Shown here: one piece after another, positions 1 to 7,240 of the stretch | Layout: the number at the start of each line of letters is the position of its first letter | Numbering within the stretch: the first letter of the stretch is position 1 | DNA from: Apibacter muscae | GTDB lineage: Bacteria; Bacteroidota; Bacteroidia; Flavobacteriales; Weeksellaceae | Direction of reading: 5' to 3' | Length of the DNA: 32,529 nucleotides | Assembly (NCBI RefSeq): GCF_007845635.1 | Contig: NZ_SELG01000002.1 | Coordinates: forward strand, 1-32,529 | Program-made: the position numbers and the translations under genes | The notes under the pieces: generated by a model | What the model saw: the letters and a program-made list of their open reading frames with translations, nothing else | Database searches by the model: none | Told to the model about the DNA's origin: nothing

Positions 1-407
1 GTTAAGTTATTTTCATCAATATTAAATTTTGAAATAGAATAATTATCATATCCTACGAAGTTTTGAAGCTTACCTATCTCATTATAATACATAAAGCTTT
101 CATCATTAAACATTATTTCAAAATTTAATTTATGTCTAATAAAAAGCTTCCATGTATCCCCATCAAATTGATACACTTCTTCTATATTCCCATTATCATC
201 AATATAGCTAAAATAATCGCCTACTTTTGGGTTACTAGGGAATGGTGTACCTGTGGCCCCTTGGGTGCTTTGGGTTGAATTTTCCATTAAATAATCTAAT
301 ACTTGGTATATAGATTCTCTAATATTAACAGGCTCGATTAAATTTGAATTATTATCTGGTAAGTTCTTTTCGATAAATTCTTTAATTTGATTATAATCTT
401 TACTCAT
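1..407 (-). CDS. Partial phage tail/fibre-like protein, cut by window edge
   Basis: This reading frame opens with ATG at 407 and stays open to base 1, so about 135 codons of a longer gene are present and the C-terminus is missing. Its first residues read MSKDYNQIKEFIEKNLPDN. A low-complexity stretch rich in Ser, Thr, Gln and Gly (about residues 53-65) separates a short helical N-terminus from a Tyr- and Asp-rich region with a GDYFSYID...YQFDGDTWKLF pattern. That mixture of a short helical head and a beta-rich, aromatic body is common in structural or fibre proteins of Bacteroidota phages, but I recognise no specific domain. It is the last late gene visible and starts 7 bases after the small ORF at 415-516. 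The function is inferred from position only. Confidence 0.6.
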   Translation of the reverse strand, partial: MSKDYNQIKEFIEKNLPDNNSNLIEPVNIRESIYQVLDYLMENSTQSTQGATGTPFPSNPKVGDYFSYIDDNGNIEEVYQFDGDTWKLFIRHKLNFEIMFNDESFMYYNEIGKLQNFVGYDNYSISKFNIDENNL

Positions 408-414
408 AATTTAT

Positions 415-516
415 TTATTTAAATCCTTTACTAAATCCATTTGAAAATGAACCTAATATTTTTTTAATTGTACATTTACAGAAGCTCTCAAAGTGTTTAA
501 AATACATGGCTTTCAT
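415..516 (-). CDS. Small basic protein of 33 residues, hypothetical
   Basis: Hand translation gives a 33-residue product beginning MKAMYFKHFESFCKCTIKK and ending in GFSKGFK, with a CxC pair and a net positive charge. The ATG lies 5 bases after the stop of the connector-like gene, and the stop lies 7 bases before the next start, so it fills the gap between two late genes almost exactly. That tight packing is the only support for it being translated. I recognise no family. The alternative is that the 114-bp gap is simply untranslated. Confidence 0.4.
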   Translation of the reverse strand: MKAMYFKHFESFCKCTIKKILGSFSNGFSKGFK

Positions 517-521
517 ATTAT

Positions 522-1205
522 TTAGTCATCGTATAAATTGGTGATCAAATTGGTTTTACGGATGTGAGCTACTCCTTTATGGTCTTTATTGCCATTACAC
601 CCACATTCATCACAAGGATGGCAAAACAAAGGAAAGTGTGTTTTATTTCTGCAAAGCCAGGCTTTCATTTGCTCCATCAGTGGATCTATCCTATCTTGTA
701 TTGCAATATCCAGTTTGAATTGAATGTCTTTAAGGTCTCCACTATTTGCGCCTCCCTCATTTCCTCCAATAGTTTTCGGGTTATTTAACATTTGTCCGGC
801 GGATGTGTGCCTAAGCCAGCTAGGTACTATGCACATCATATCTACAGATTCCGCTGTTAGCTTCCATAAGAACCGATGCCATAATTTTAAATACCATTCA
901 TTTTCAACAAACTCCAGAGCATTTACAATTGTGCCTAAGGGTAAGCCCTTTACTTTGACCGAAGAAGAAGAATTAATGCTTTCTATTATTTCAGCTCGGT
1001 TTTCTTCGGTAACAATCCTATTTTTTTGATTAATAAAATCTTCATAAAATTCATCACAAAGAGCCGGAGCAATAAACCTTTCTTCTGCATTAATAATATT
1101 TGACTGAATTAGTCTGGCATTAATTTCCTGATCAGTTGCGGCATGAGATAACACTTCATCCGGAGTTATTAAAACATTTCGGTTTAAATAGTTAATTCTA
1201 TACAT
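522..1205 (-). CDS. Probable head-tail connector-like structural protein
   Basis: This 227-residue protein is mainly predicted helical. Its N-terminal part (MYRINYLNRNVLITPDEVLSH, then a segment with IINAEERFIAPALCDEFYEDF) resembles the helical connector or adaptor proteins that Bacteroidota prophages carry next to the portal. The C-terminus is unusual: between about residues 180 and 205 it has a cluster of Cys and His (C-x-H-x-C-x-x-C-x-C) that could bind a metal. The start codon overlaps the end of the portal gene by 8 bases, so the two are probably translated together. The assignment rests on position and general character, not on a motif that names the family. Confidence 0.45.
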   Translation of the reverse strand: MYRINYLNRNVLITPDEVLSHAATDQEINARLIQSNIINAEERFIAPALCDEFYEDFINQKNRIVTEENRAEIIESINSSSSVKVKGLPLGTIVNALEFVENEWYLKLWHRFLWKLTAESVDMMCIVPSWLRHTSAGQMLNNPKTIGGNEGGANSGDLKDIQFKLDIAIQDRIDPLMEQMKAWLCRNKTHFPLFCHPCDECGCNGNKDHKGVAHIRKTNLITNLYDD

Positions 1206-2565
1206 GGATAGTGTTATTTTTTATTTCAATCAACTGTTCTCCTACTTCTGTATTTTCTAAAGAAGGTAGTCCTAAAAACTCCCTTCCTTCGTTTTTGGTT
1301 AATACAGAATTCACATTAATATCTCCAATAAAAGAAACCGGAGATACCGTTTTAAATCCCAAATCAAAATCACTCCAAGAGGTTCCCATCCAGCTATCAC
1401 ATATTTCTAACAAAGGATATAACAAGTCTTGATTTATCCTATCCTGCATAGGTTCTATTACTGTTTTTAACTTAGTATTGAAGATGGAAGATAAATAAGC
1501 AAAGCCTCCATTCCCTATCCCAGAGGTTTTATGTTGCCCATAAAGGGCAGAATCCCAGTTATTGGAATCAATAATTTTAGACTCAACAGACTCATCTAGC
1601 TTCAGGTAAGAGCCATCATTCTGAACATTGAAAGGTTGAAAAAAACTGTTGGTAACTCCTTTTGCTCCTGCAACTACTGCAATTCTTCCTCTTTTTCCTT
1701 TACCTGTGTAAGCATTGATTATATTTTGACCAATTACTTTTGCTTCATCCTGACTAACCGTTCCGTCTAAACATACCACCCCTCCGGATACTAAGTTGTT
1801 TTCAAAGATGTCGATGTTATATCTGGCTCCTTCATATTCGAGAATCTGCCAAGGAAGTGAGGAAACATTATCAGGAATGCCATAATAGTCATAACCGGAA
1901 AACTCATTTTTTACATGGATTATACAGTGCTCAGTTTTTTGTTTCTCATTCACATACCAATGCATATTAGGGTCTCCATAGTAAATAGGGAGTTCAACTG
2001 CTTCTTCCTCTTTTAAAGACCAGACATTTCGTTGTCTGAATTTTTTGGAAATAAAAACTGTTTCGCAGATATCATTATCATTAGGTACAGATAAACGACA
2101 ATCTAAAAAATTTCGATTTATAACTCGAATAAATCTTTTAGTGCCTATTTTACCTCTTATAACTTCTACAAAATTATTTCCAACATTAAGATCATTACTG
2201 AATACCGATTTAAATACTTTATTAAGGTTTTGCCCTTTGTGGTTAACCCTTTTTACCCATTGTAAAAATTCTTTATCTTTTTGCTCATGGTCTTTAAAAT
2301 AAATTCCCTTTCCTATACAAAAATTTGCTTTAGAATTTACACAAGCATTATTGGTAGGGCTTAGTAATTTAGCTTCAAGCAGTAATTGAAAAAAATTATC
2401 TTTAGGCTCTAAAAAGGGTAAATACTTTCGGTCTGTTCTGGTTAAAAGAAAAGCAGAAGATTGCCCAGTAGGTTCAAAGGGTATAGGGTTTCTAACATCT
2501 AAAGAAACCGAATTACTTACTACCTTTTTTTGGGGTTGAACTTTTTTAGAAGCTAAAGAAGCCAT
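1198..2565 (-). CDS. Phage portal protein
   Basis: At 455 residues this has the usual length for a portal, the dodecameric ring at the capsid vertex through which DNA is packaged. Recognisable portal features are the early segment where KLLSPTNNACVNSKANFCIGKG precedes the stem region, the YGIPDNVSSLPWQILEYEGARYNIDIFENN stretch near residues 225-255 (typical portal core with a Tyr-Gly-x-Pro turn before a long helix), and the C-terminal GREFLGLPSLE motif about 30 residues from the end. These stretches are longer than a motif, and only their key positions matter. It overlaps the following connector-like gene by 8 bases and lies 2 bases after the small gene at 2568-2786. Its place downstream of the capsid gene is unusual. 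Confidence 0.85.
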   Translation of the reverse strand: MASLASKKVQPQKKVVSNSVSLDVRNPIPFEPTGQSSAFLLTRTDRKYLPFLEPKDNFFQLLLEAKLLSPTNNACVNSKANFCIGKGIYFKDHEQKDKEFLQWVKRVNHKGQNLNKVFKSVFSNDLNVGNNFVEVIRGKIGTKRFIRVINRNFLDCRLSVPNDNDICETVFISKKFRQRNVWSLKEEEAVELPIYYGDPNMHWYVNEKQKTEHCIIHVKNEFSGYDYYGIPDNVSSLPWQILEYEGARYNIDIFENNLVSGGVVCLDGTVSQDEAKVIGQNIINAYTGKGKRGRIAVVAGAKGVTNSFFQPFNVQNDGSYLKLDESVESKIIDSNNWDSALYGQHKTSGIGNGGFAYLSSIFNTKLKTVIEPMQDRINQDLLYPLLEICDSWMGTSWSDFDLGFKTVSPVSFIGDINVNSVLTKNEGREFLGLPSLENTEVGEQLIEIKNNTIHV

Positions 2566-2567
2566 CG

Positions 2568-2786
2568 TTATTTTTTCTTTATTTCCTCCATTAATTTTTT
2601 TCCTTTTTTCTCCTCTATCTCTTGTATAGAAGGGATTTCTTCCAAGAGATTTAAAAGAGAGAGATCTCCACTTTTTACTGCTAATTCTGCTAGTTTATCC
2701 AAATCTTTCCTTTGTCCTAAAGGAAGTGATCGGCCATTAAAACCAATCACTTTATTTTTATATTCTTCTTTTACCTTTAGAGCCAT
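2568..2786 (-). CDS. Small charged virion-cluster protein, hypothetical
   Basis: This is a 72-residue, Lys/Glu-rich protein with a compact middle part (GFNGRSLPLGQRKDLDKLAELAVKSGDLSLL, about residues 15-45) followed by an acidic then basic helical tail ending KKLMEEIKKK. The ATG overlaps the last base of the tube-like gene upstream (TAATG), and the stop is 2 bases before the portal start, so it is co-translated with both. I do not recognise a named family. The position between a tube-like protein and the portal suggests an assembly or chaperone role, which is inference only. Confidence 0.6.
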   Translation of the reverse strand: MALKVKEEYKNKVIGFNGRSLPLGQRKDLDKLAELAVKSGDLSLLNLLEEIPSIQEIEEKKGKKLMEEIKKK

Positions 2787-3367
2787 TATTCTAAGTCTAT
2801 AATTGCTTGTACCCCTCCAACAAATTCACGAGCCATTCGGCTATACTCTCCCTTCAACATAACATCTGCACCATTGAAATCTTTAAATGTTTTACCGGAA
2901 CCTCCTTTGGTTCCATTCATGACTACTTCAAAGTAAGGAATGACCTCACTATTAACATTTTTTTCGCCTAGAACTAATATTTTCCCTGAGTTTAAGAAGA
3001 TGATAATCCCTAACCCACAACAACACCCGGCAGCATCCAAAGAGCTTAAGAAGTTGGTTAAGTCATTTGACAGATTAGGCAATTTAGCAGATAGTTCAAA
3101 TTCATAAGTAACTGAACAACCTTCTGAAGAGTGAGTAAAATTAAATTCAGCTTCTTTTCGCTTAAATTTTACACGAAACATTCTAGCACCCCCTTCTTTG
3201 GTAGCACCATCTACAAGAGAAATGGCAGAATAAGGATTTGCTCCTTTACCTGTTTCTTTTTCCTGTATAAAATTAAAGTCAGAAGGATCGTAAATCCAGA
3301 TATCGGAAACACCTCCTGAAGTTGCTCCACAAGGAGCGCTATATGATATTAAATCGACACAAAGCAT
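2786..3367 (-). CDS. Putative tail tube (major tail) protein
   Basis: This 193-residue protein is beta-rich with little helix. The C-terminal half has features common in tail tube proteins: GKILVLGE, then a GGSGKTFKDFNGADVMLKGE segment around residues 155-174 and an ending AREFVGG. A Cys cluster (AAGCCCG, about residues 111-117) is odd for a cytoplasmic virion protein and has no obvious explanation. It sits between the capsid and portal genes, and its ATG is 5 bases from one of the four 17-bp palindromes (3373-3389). The tube assignment is moderate. A capsid decoration protein is an alternative. Confidence 0.45.
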   Translation of the reverse strand: MLCVDLISYSAPCGATSGGVSDIWIYDPSDFNFIQEKETGKGANPYSAISLVDGATKEGGARMFRVKFKRKEAEFNFTHSSEGCSVTYEFELSAKLPNLSNDLTNFLSSLDAAGCCCGLGIIIFLNSGKILVLGEKNVNSEVIPYFEVVMNGTKGGSGKTFKDFNGADVMLKGEYSRMAREFVGGVQAIIDLE

Positions 3368-3372
3368 AGTTA

Positions 3373-3389
3373 TTAATATATTATATTAC
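3373..3389 (-). promoter_or_regulatory. 17-bp palindrome, copy 1 of 4
   Basis: The plus strand reads TTAATATATTATATTAC; on the minus (transcribed) strand it is GTAATATAATATATTAA. It lies 5 bases upstream of the ATG at 3367. It shares 15-16 of 17 positions with copies at 11739-11755, 19725-19741 and 21470-21486. It is a near-perfect inverted repeat with a one-base centre. It is likely an operator, a late-promoter element or an RNA signal. Confidence 0.55.
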
Positions 3390-3397
3390 CTTTTTAT

Positions 3398-4411
3398 TTA
3401 AAAATTAGTTAATCCTATTACAGAATGTTCCGGATAAGCGATTCCTGTACCTGCACGCAAGAAATTGACATATTTCCATGAATATGAGTTTCTATCATAC
3501 CATACGGACAAGGCTTCAACCCCTGTATCGGTTCTTTCTCCATAGGTTTTATCGGTGGCAAAAACAAAGTTTCCACGAATGGTTAATATACAGGCATGGG
3601 CGTCATTTCCTCCATTCAATATATTCAAGATAGGATCCCAAGTAGTTTCTACTAAAACATCTATCCCTTTAAATTTTAGTTTAGGAATTCCATTTATATA
3701 GTATTGAATGTTGTTTGCTCCTCCAGTTAATATTAAGAACTCCTCATAGGCATCAAAAATGGATTGGGAAACATAAAAAGCTTTCATTTCATTAGGTAAA
3801 TGACGTAAGAAGATGTCTTGTCTTCCCCAAGCCCAATGCAAAAAGTCATAACCATCCTGTGGAGTAATTGCTCCTGAATTAAAAGCAGTGGTTTGGTTTG
3901 CTGGTATAATTCCTTTATTGATAAAATCAAAATAATGTTTGAAAATACCATCAAAAGTATTCCAATTCCAATTTCCGGTAGCATCATTAGGTCTTGTAAT
4001 ATCTCCAAAATACATATTGCTATTGATGTCCACTTTTATGGCCTTTAAGAAAAAGTCCAAAATGAAGTCTGTGAATTTTGGATTACTATTTCTGAAGTCT
4101 TCTAAACAGCCTTGGTAAAATTCATTATCACATTGTTGGGTTGCTCCATAAATAGGATCGGTTTCAATAGTTCGAATACTGGCTTTTCCAACCGGTGAAA
4201 AAGTGATATTACAAGAAGCGTCTCTTCTTTTTAGTATGTTTCTGGCTCCTAAAATATCTATTATTTTCCTTTTGGAGCTTACATCATCCATTACAGTAAA
4301 CTCACTTAAAGTTCCTGTGTATTGTCCCCCAGGGATTAGATCTGCAAAGTTTGGTTTTATAAGCAAATCATAATATGAAGCAGGAGATATGGTTAATTTT
4401 TTAAAATTCAT
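3398..4411 (-). CDS. Major capsid protein
   Basis: This 337-residue protein is read as the major capsid subunit. It has the right length, follows a ClpP-type protease gene, and contains features of Bacteroidota-phage capsid proteins. These are a helical spine region rich in aromatic residues (about residues 110-150), a helix DFLHWAWGRQDIFL about residue 190, then KAFYVSQSIFDAYEEFL and a beta turn PKLKFKGIDVLVETTWDP near residues 245-262 (P-domain-like), and a C-terminal NFVFATDKTYG...SYSWKYVNFLRAGTGIAYPE. No cleavage site is obvious from sequence. The HK97 fold is assumed from family knowledge, not shown. Confidence 0.75.
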   Translation of the reverse strand: MNFKKLTISPASYYDLLIKPNFADLIPGGQYTGTLSEFTVMDDVSSKRKIIDILGARNILKRRDASCNITFSPVGKASIRTIETDPIYGATQQCDNEFYQGCLEDFRNSNPKFTDFILDFFLKAIKVDINSNMYFGDITRPNDATGNWNWNTFDGIFKHYFDFINKGIIPANQTTAFNSGAITPQDGYDFLHWAWGRQDIFLRHLPNEMKAFYVSQSIFDAYEEFLILTGGANNIQYYINGIPKLKFKGIDVLVETTWDPILNILNGGNDAHACILTIRGNFVFATDKTYGERTDTGVEALSVWYDRNSYSWKYVNFLRAGTGIAYPEHSVIGLTNF

Positions 4412-4420
4412 AGGGTTGTA

Positions 4421-4816
4421 TTAAATATTATTTCTATTTCCTTGATCAGCCTTGTTTTCAAACTCTCCGTTAAGAGCTGTATTCCCCAAATTGTAAATGC
4501 TTAAATCTGCTTTACAGCCATTAGTGCTTACCACTGTAACTAATAGAGAGAGGTCTTTTAGGTTTAAGGCAGAAACATCTATTTCTACATTTCCTCCTTG
4601 GGCTTCTATTTTATCATGCAGGGCTTCTCCTTCCTTGTCATGTACATGTACTAAGACTATTTTTAAAGCATCTGTGGAATCAAATTCTGAGGCATCAGTT
4701 ACTTTAATTTTCTTAGTACTTAGGTCTAGCTCATAGTTTAGTTTAGCATTAAAACCGGAGCATTCGCAGTTGGCACATAGCCCACCTTGTAGTATTTCTT
4801 TTTCTATCGCTGTCAT
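4421..4816 (-). CDS. Capsid-cluster protein with N-terminal Cys motif, hypothetical
   Basis: The protein has 131 residues. Near the N-terminus it has C-x-x-C-x-C (LCANCECSG, residues 13-21), then alternating beta-type segments through about residue 110 (KLNYELDLSTKKIKV, LKIVLVHVHD, LSLLVTVVSTNG) and a polar tail. The beta-rich body suggests a small Ig-like or decoration fold. It lies between the protease/scaffold gene (11 bases upstream) and the capsid gene (9 bases downstream), a place often used for head decoration or stabilising proteins. That role is inference from position, and no family was recognised. Confidence 0.55.
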   Translation of the reverse strand: MTAIEKEILQGGLCANCECSGFNAKLNYELDLSTKKIKVTDASEFDSTDALKIVLVHVHDKEGEALHDKIEAQGGNVEIDVSALNLKDLSLLVTVVSTNGCKADLSIYNLGNTALNGEFENKADQGNRNNI

Positions 4817-4827
4817 AGGGATGTTAT

Positions 4828-5934
4828 TTATTCAACAAAGGAAATTCCTTCGTGGTTGTATTTACTAGAGTTCTCTGCTTGGTTAACAGGAACCCCTCCT
4901 TTGGAATTAACCAGGTTTTCTCGTATAGCTTCTATTTCTTTTTTTAGTTCTTCCAGCTTTTCATTGGAAGGCAAGTCTTTGGTTGCGTTCTTTACCACTT
5001 CTTCTAATTGTTTAGAGATGTTTTCAGGCAAGCCGTCTTTAAACAAATTGACAACTGAGTGCTTAATTTGTTCTTCGGAGGGTTCAAGTTTTAAATCTTT
5101 AGTAGCTTCGTTCAAAGCTTTGGTAAGATTTTCAACAGTTAAGTTTTCGGGTTTTGGTGTGTTTTCTGTAACCACCAAATTGTTTCCCTTAAAGGCGTTG
5201 ACAATTTTTTGAACTAATTCATTCATATCTATTTTGTTGTTTATATTAATTGGTTTAGGTGATGAAAAAGAATTGTAGGCATTTAAAACATGGGTGTTTT
5301 TAAAAGACCATTCTTTATGATTGATGGGTTTAAATTCTTCTTTTTCTTCTAGTGCAAGGCTCTTAACAAAGCCATTTTCTACAGCTTGTTTTCCTGTAAA
5401 CCATTTTTCTTCATTCATCCAGCTTTCTATTTGTTCCTGACTTTTTCCTGTAAGGTTTACATAGAAATCACGGATATCATTATTGAATTTTCTTAGGTTC
5501 TTAGCAGATTTTTCTATTTCGTTGATGTCCCCAAAAGCATAACCAGAAACATTATGTATCATATACCAAGAGTTTGGGGTTATTTTAGAGTTTTTAGAAG
5601 CAGATAGGGGATAGGTGGCTGCACTACAAATCATACCCATGCCCAAGGTCTCTACTTCATAACCTTCGTTTTCCAGTTGCTTGATGAAGTCATGCATAGC
5701 CATAGCATCCCCTATCTGACCACCAAAGGAATTTAGGGTAATTCGTATGTTTTTCTTTCCACTGCTTAGGATTTCGTTACGAAAAGATTTAAAAGAAACA
5801 GAGGTTTCATCATTATACCAGGTTTTATAAAACTCTTGGGATTCTGCATCTACAATTCCTCCATCTATATAGACTTCTAAACGATCTGAATTTTCATTAG
5901 TTATATGGTAGTTAAATACACAAAGCTTATTCAT
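4828..5934 (-). CDS. ClpP-type prohead protease with C-terminal scaffold-like region
   Basis: The frame is open to 6003, but I prefer ATG 5934 (product about 368 residues) because it has an AAAGGA box upstream and the extra 23 residues look unlike the family. The ClpP-like domain covers roughly residues 1-200: a LNSFGGQIGDAMAMHDFI segment, the serine in MICSAATYP (about Ser104) and the histidine in YMIHNVSG (about His127). Where ClpP has the third triad residue (RDRF in E. coli, DTWFTA-type in phages) this protein has EEKWFTGKQAVE, so the aspartate appears replaced by glutamate. After a linker the C-terminal third is a Lys/Glu-rich coiled-coil region ending in EGISFVE, as expected of a scaffold. 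It probably matures the procapsid. Confidence 0.8.
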   Translation of the reverse strand: MNKLCVFNYHITNENSDRLEVYIDGGIVDAESQEFYKTWYNDETSVSFKSFRNEILSSGKKNIRITLNSFGGQIGDAMAMHDFIKQLENEGYEVETLGMGMICSAATYPLSASKNSKITPNSWYMIHNVSGYAFGDINEIEKSAKNLRKFNNDIRDFYVNLTGKSQEQIESWMNEEKWFTGKQAVENGFVKSLALEEKEEFKPINHKEWSFKNTHVLNAYNSFSSPKPININNKIDMNELVQKIVNAFKGNNLVVTENTPKPENLTVENLTKALNEATKDLKLEPSEEQIKHSVVNLFKDGLPENISKQLEEVVKNATKDLPSNEKLEELKKEIEAIRENLVNSKGGVPVNQAENSSKYNHEGISFVE

Positions 5935-6042
5935 CTTAATTCCTTTGTACAAAGGTGAAAGGAATAGGGAGTGATAATACATTATATTATTAAATGCGTC
6001 CATATCTTTTGGACATTTTATGGTAATATTTTTGTATATTCT

Positions 6043-6285
6043 ATGGAAACCTTAAAGTGATTGGGTTCTTTGATTATATTGTTGGGATTTTTAGGTATGC
6101 CTTTATGTTTTAAAAATCAATATAATGTAGATGATAAATATGTAGAAAGAATAGAATTAAAAATTTATAAAGGAAATGATATGAAAAAAGAAAAAGCTTC
6201 TTATAAAAATTCAACAGAAGTAATAATGAAAATTTTTAACACAATAGATTTATTACTCAAGGTGGGTAATTTGGGGGATGGGTGA
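6043..6285 (+). pseudogene. Lone plus-strand gene with in-frame stop, possible moron
   Basis: Read from ATG 6043, the frame encodes METLK, then TGA at 6058-6060, then continues open as LGSLIILLGFLGMPLC and a charged tail of about 60 residues to a stop at 6283-6285. If the TGA were a tryptophan codon, the start would be a normal signal or membrane anchor with a hydrophobic core at about residues 7-22. A TTG start at 6061 is a less convincing alternative, because it removes the charged N-end that such anchors have. A TATTTTTG box at 6027-6034 fits the Bacteroidota -7 consensus on this strand, but the TTTG upstream is only 15 bases away. It is the only plus-strand gene in the late block. No family recognised. 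Confidence 0.4.
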
Positions 6286-6294
6286 AACCCCACC
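6261..6294 (+). repeat. G/C-rich inverted repeat ending the plus-strand insert
   Basis: GGTGGG at 6261-6266 can pair with CCCACC at 6289-6294, and an inner GGGT-GAA-ACCC hairpin (6280-6290) competes with it. This is by far the most G+C-rich spot nearby. No T-run follows on either strand, so it is not a standard terminator. Together with 5935-6042 and 6286-6318, it makes up the gap between the protease gene and the HTH gene. Confidence 0.4.
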
Positions 6295-6318
6295 AAATAT
6301 AATTATATCAATATAAAT

Positions 6319-6555
6319 TTAGGCATCATTAATTGGTGCCTTTTCTTTTTTAAAACATTTTCTACCTATCTTATCAACAGTACTTCTAGGTATGTTTAAT
6401 TGCATGGATATTTTACGAACACTATATCCCTTACTCCTTTCTATACATACTTTTAATTGTTTGATGTTTACTCCTGCATACTTACAAAACTGCTCAAAAT
6501 CCTGTATAGCCATTTCCAAGGCTTCGTGTTTGTATTTTTTTAGATCCTCACTCAT
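6319..6555 (-). CDS. Small helix-turn-helix protein
   Basis: This is a 78-residue protein. Residues about 43-70 (YSVRKISMQLNIPRSTVDKI) form a clear helix-turn-helix of the homeodomain-like type: a helix, a turn after QLNIP, then a recognition helix RSTVDKIGRKC. The N-terminal half is one or two helices. The start overlaps the end of the preceding gene by 8 bases. A DNA-binding protein at this late position, between the tape-measure gene and the capsid cluster, could regulate late genes or recognise DNA during packaging. Neither can be told apart here. Confidence 0.6.
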   Translation of the reverse strand: MSEDLKKYKHEALEMAIQDFEQFCKYAGVNIKQLKVCIERSKGYSVRKISMQLNIPRSTVDKIGRKCFKKEKAPINDA

Positions 6556-7240
6556 TTTTATAGATTATTTGAGATTTATCTTTAGTAATTACTTTGTGAT
6601 TATTCATTGTTTTTTTTAGATTAGAAAAAGATAGAACCTGAATAGGGTTATTAATAACCAATTGACTAAACCAAAGAGTAGTAGAGTTTAAGAAAGACTC
6701 ATCTAATATGCTAACTTCTGACAAAGAACCATTATCTAGAATAAGCCGAACCGTAGCAAAATCAGAAGAAATTAATTTTGATTTGCTTTCATTCTTCTGG
6801 GTAGCATATAAAAAAGCATCATTCTTTATTTCAATGTTAGCGTCTGAATTGTGGTACTGCTCTAACTCTACCATAGATCGATCGGTAATTTCAGCCGTTA
6901 GTTTGCTATTTCCAAACATTACGACCTGACAACGTAAATCTTCCTTCTGGTTTAAAACAATTTCTGCTTCATTAAGTAGAACAAGAACTCCTTTAAAATC
7001 TTTTATTTCTGCTTTTCGGTTGTAATAGTTTTCTTTTTCCCTTTCTTCTTCGGGTATTTCGTTTAGTAAGTCAAAATCTATGATATTCTGGTTAAAGCTC
7101 CATTCATAAAATTCTGTTTTTTTAAAAGCTCTTAAAATATCCCCCCAATCTTTGGCTTTGATATACAAATGTATAAATTGGTTTAAAGAAGTCTTTCTAA
7201 CTCTCTGTATCAGTTCTTTTCTAAATTCTTCAAAGGTCAT
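6548..7240 (-). CDS. Hypothetical protein downstream of tape measure
   Basis: The protein has 230 residues, starting MTFEEFRKELIQRVRKTSL, and is Asn- and Glu-rich. A helical N-terminal third (to about residue 75, with EIPEEEREKENYYNRKAEIK) is followed by a beta-rich C-terminal two-thirds. There is no signal peptide, no membrane segment and no motif I recognise. It overlaps the tape measure stop by 4 bases (ATGA) and the next gene by 8, so it belongs to the same transcript. A virion-associated role is possible because of position, but unsupported by sequence. Confidence 0.55.
   Translation of the reverse strand: MTFEEFRKELIQRVRKTSLNQFIHLYIKAKDWGDILRAFKKTEFYEWSFNQNIIDFDLLNEIPEEEREKENYYNRKAEIKDFKGVLVLLNEAEIVLNQKEDLRCQVVMFGNSKLTAEITDRSMVELEQYHNSDANIEIKNDAFLYATQKNESKSKLISSDFATVRLILDNGSLSEVSILDESFLNSTTLWFSQLVINNPIQVLSFSNLKKTMNNHKVITKDKSQIIYKNE

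Noticed and set aside
6013-6045. Palindrome copy upstream of the protease gene
   Set aside because: It has GTAATAT and TATATTC half-like pieces, but with a wrong spacing and mismatches, so it was not counted.
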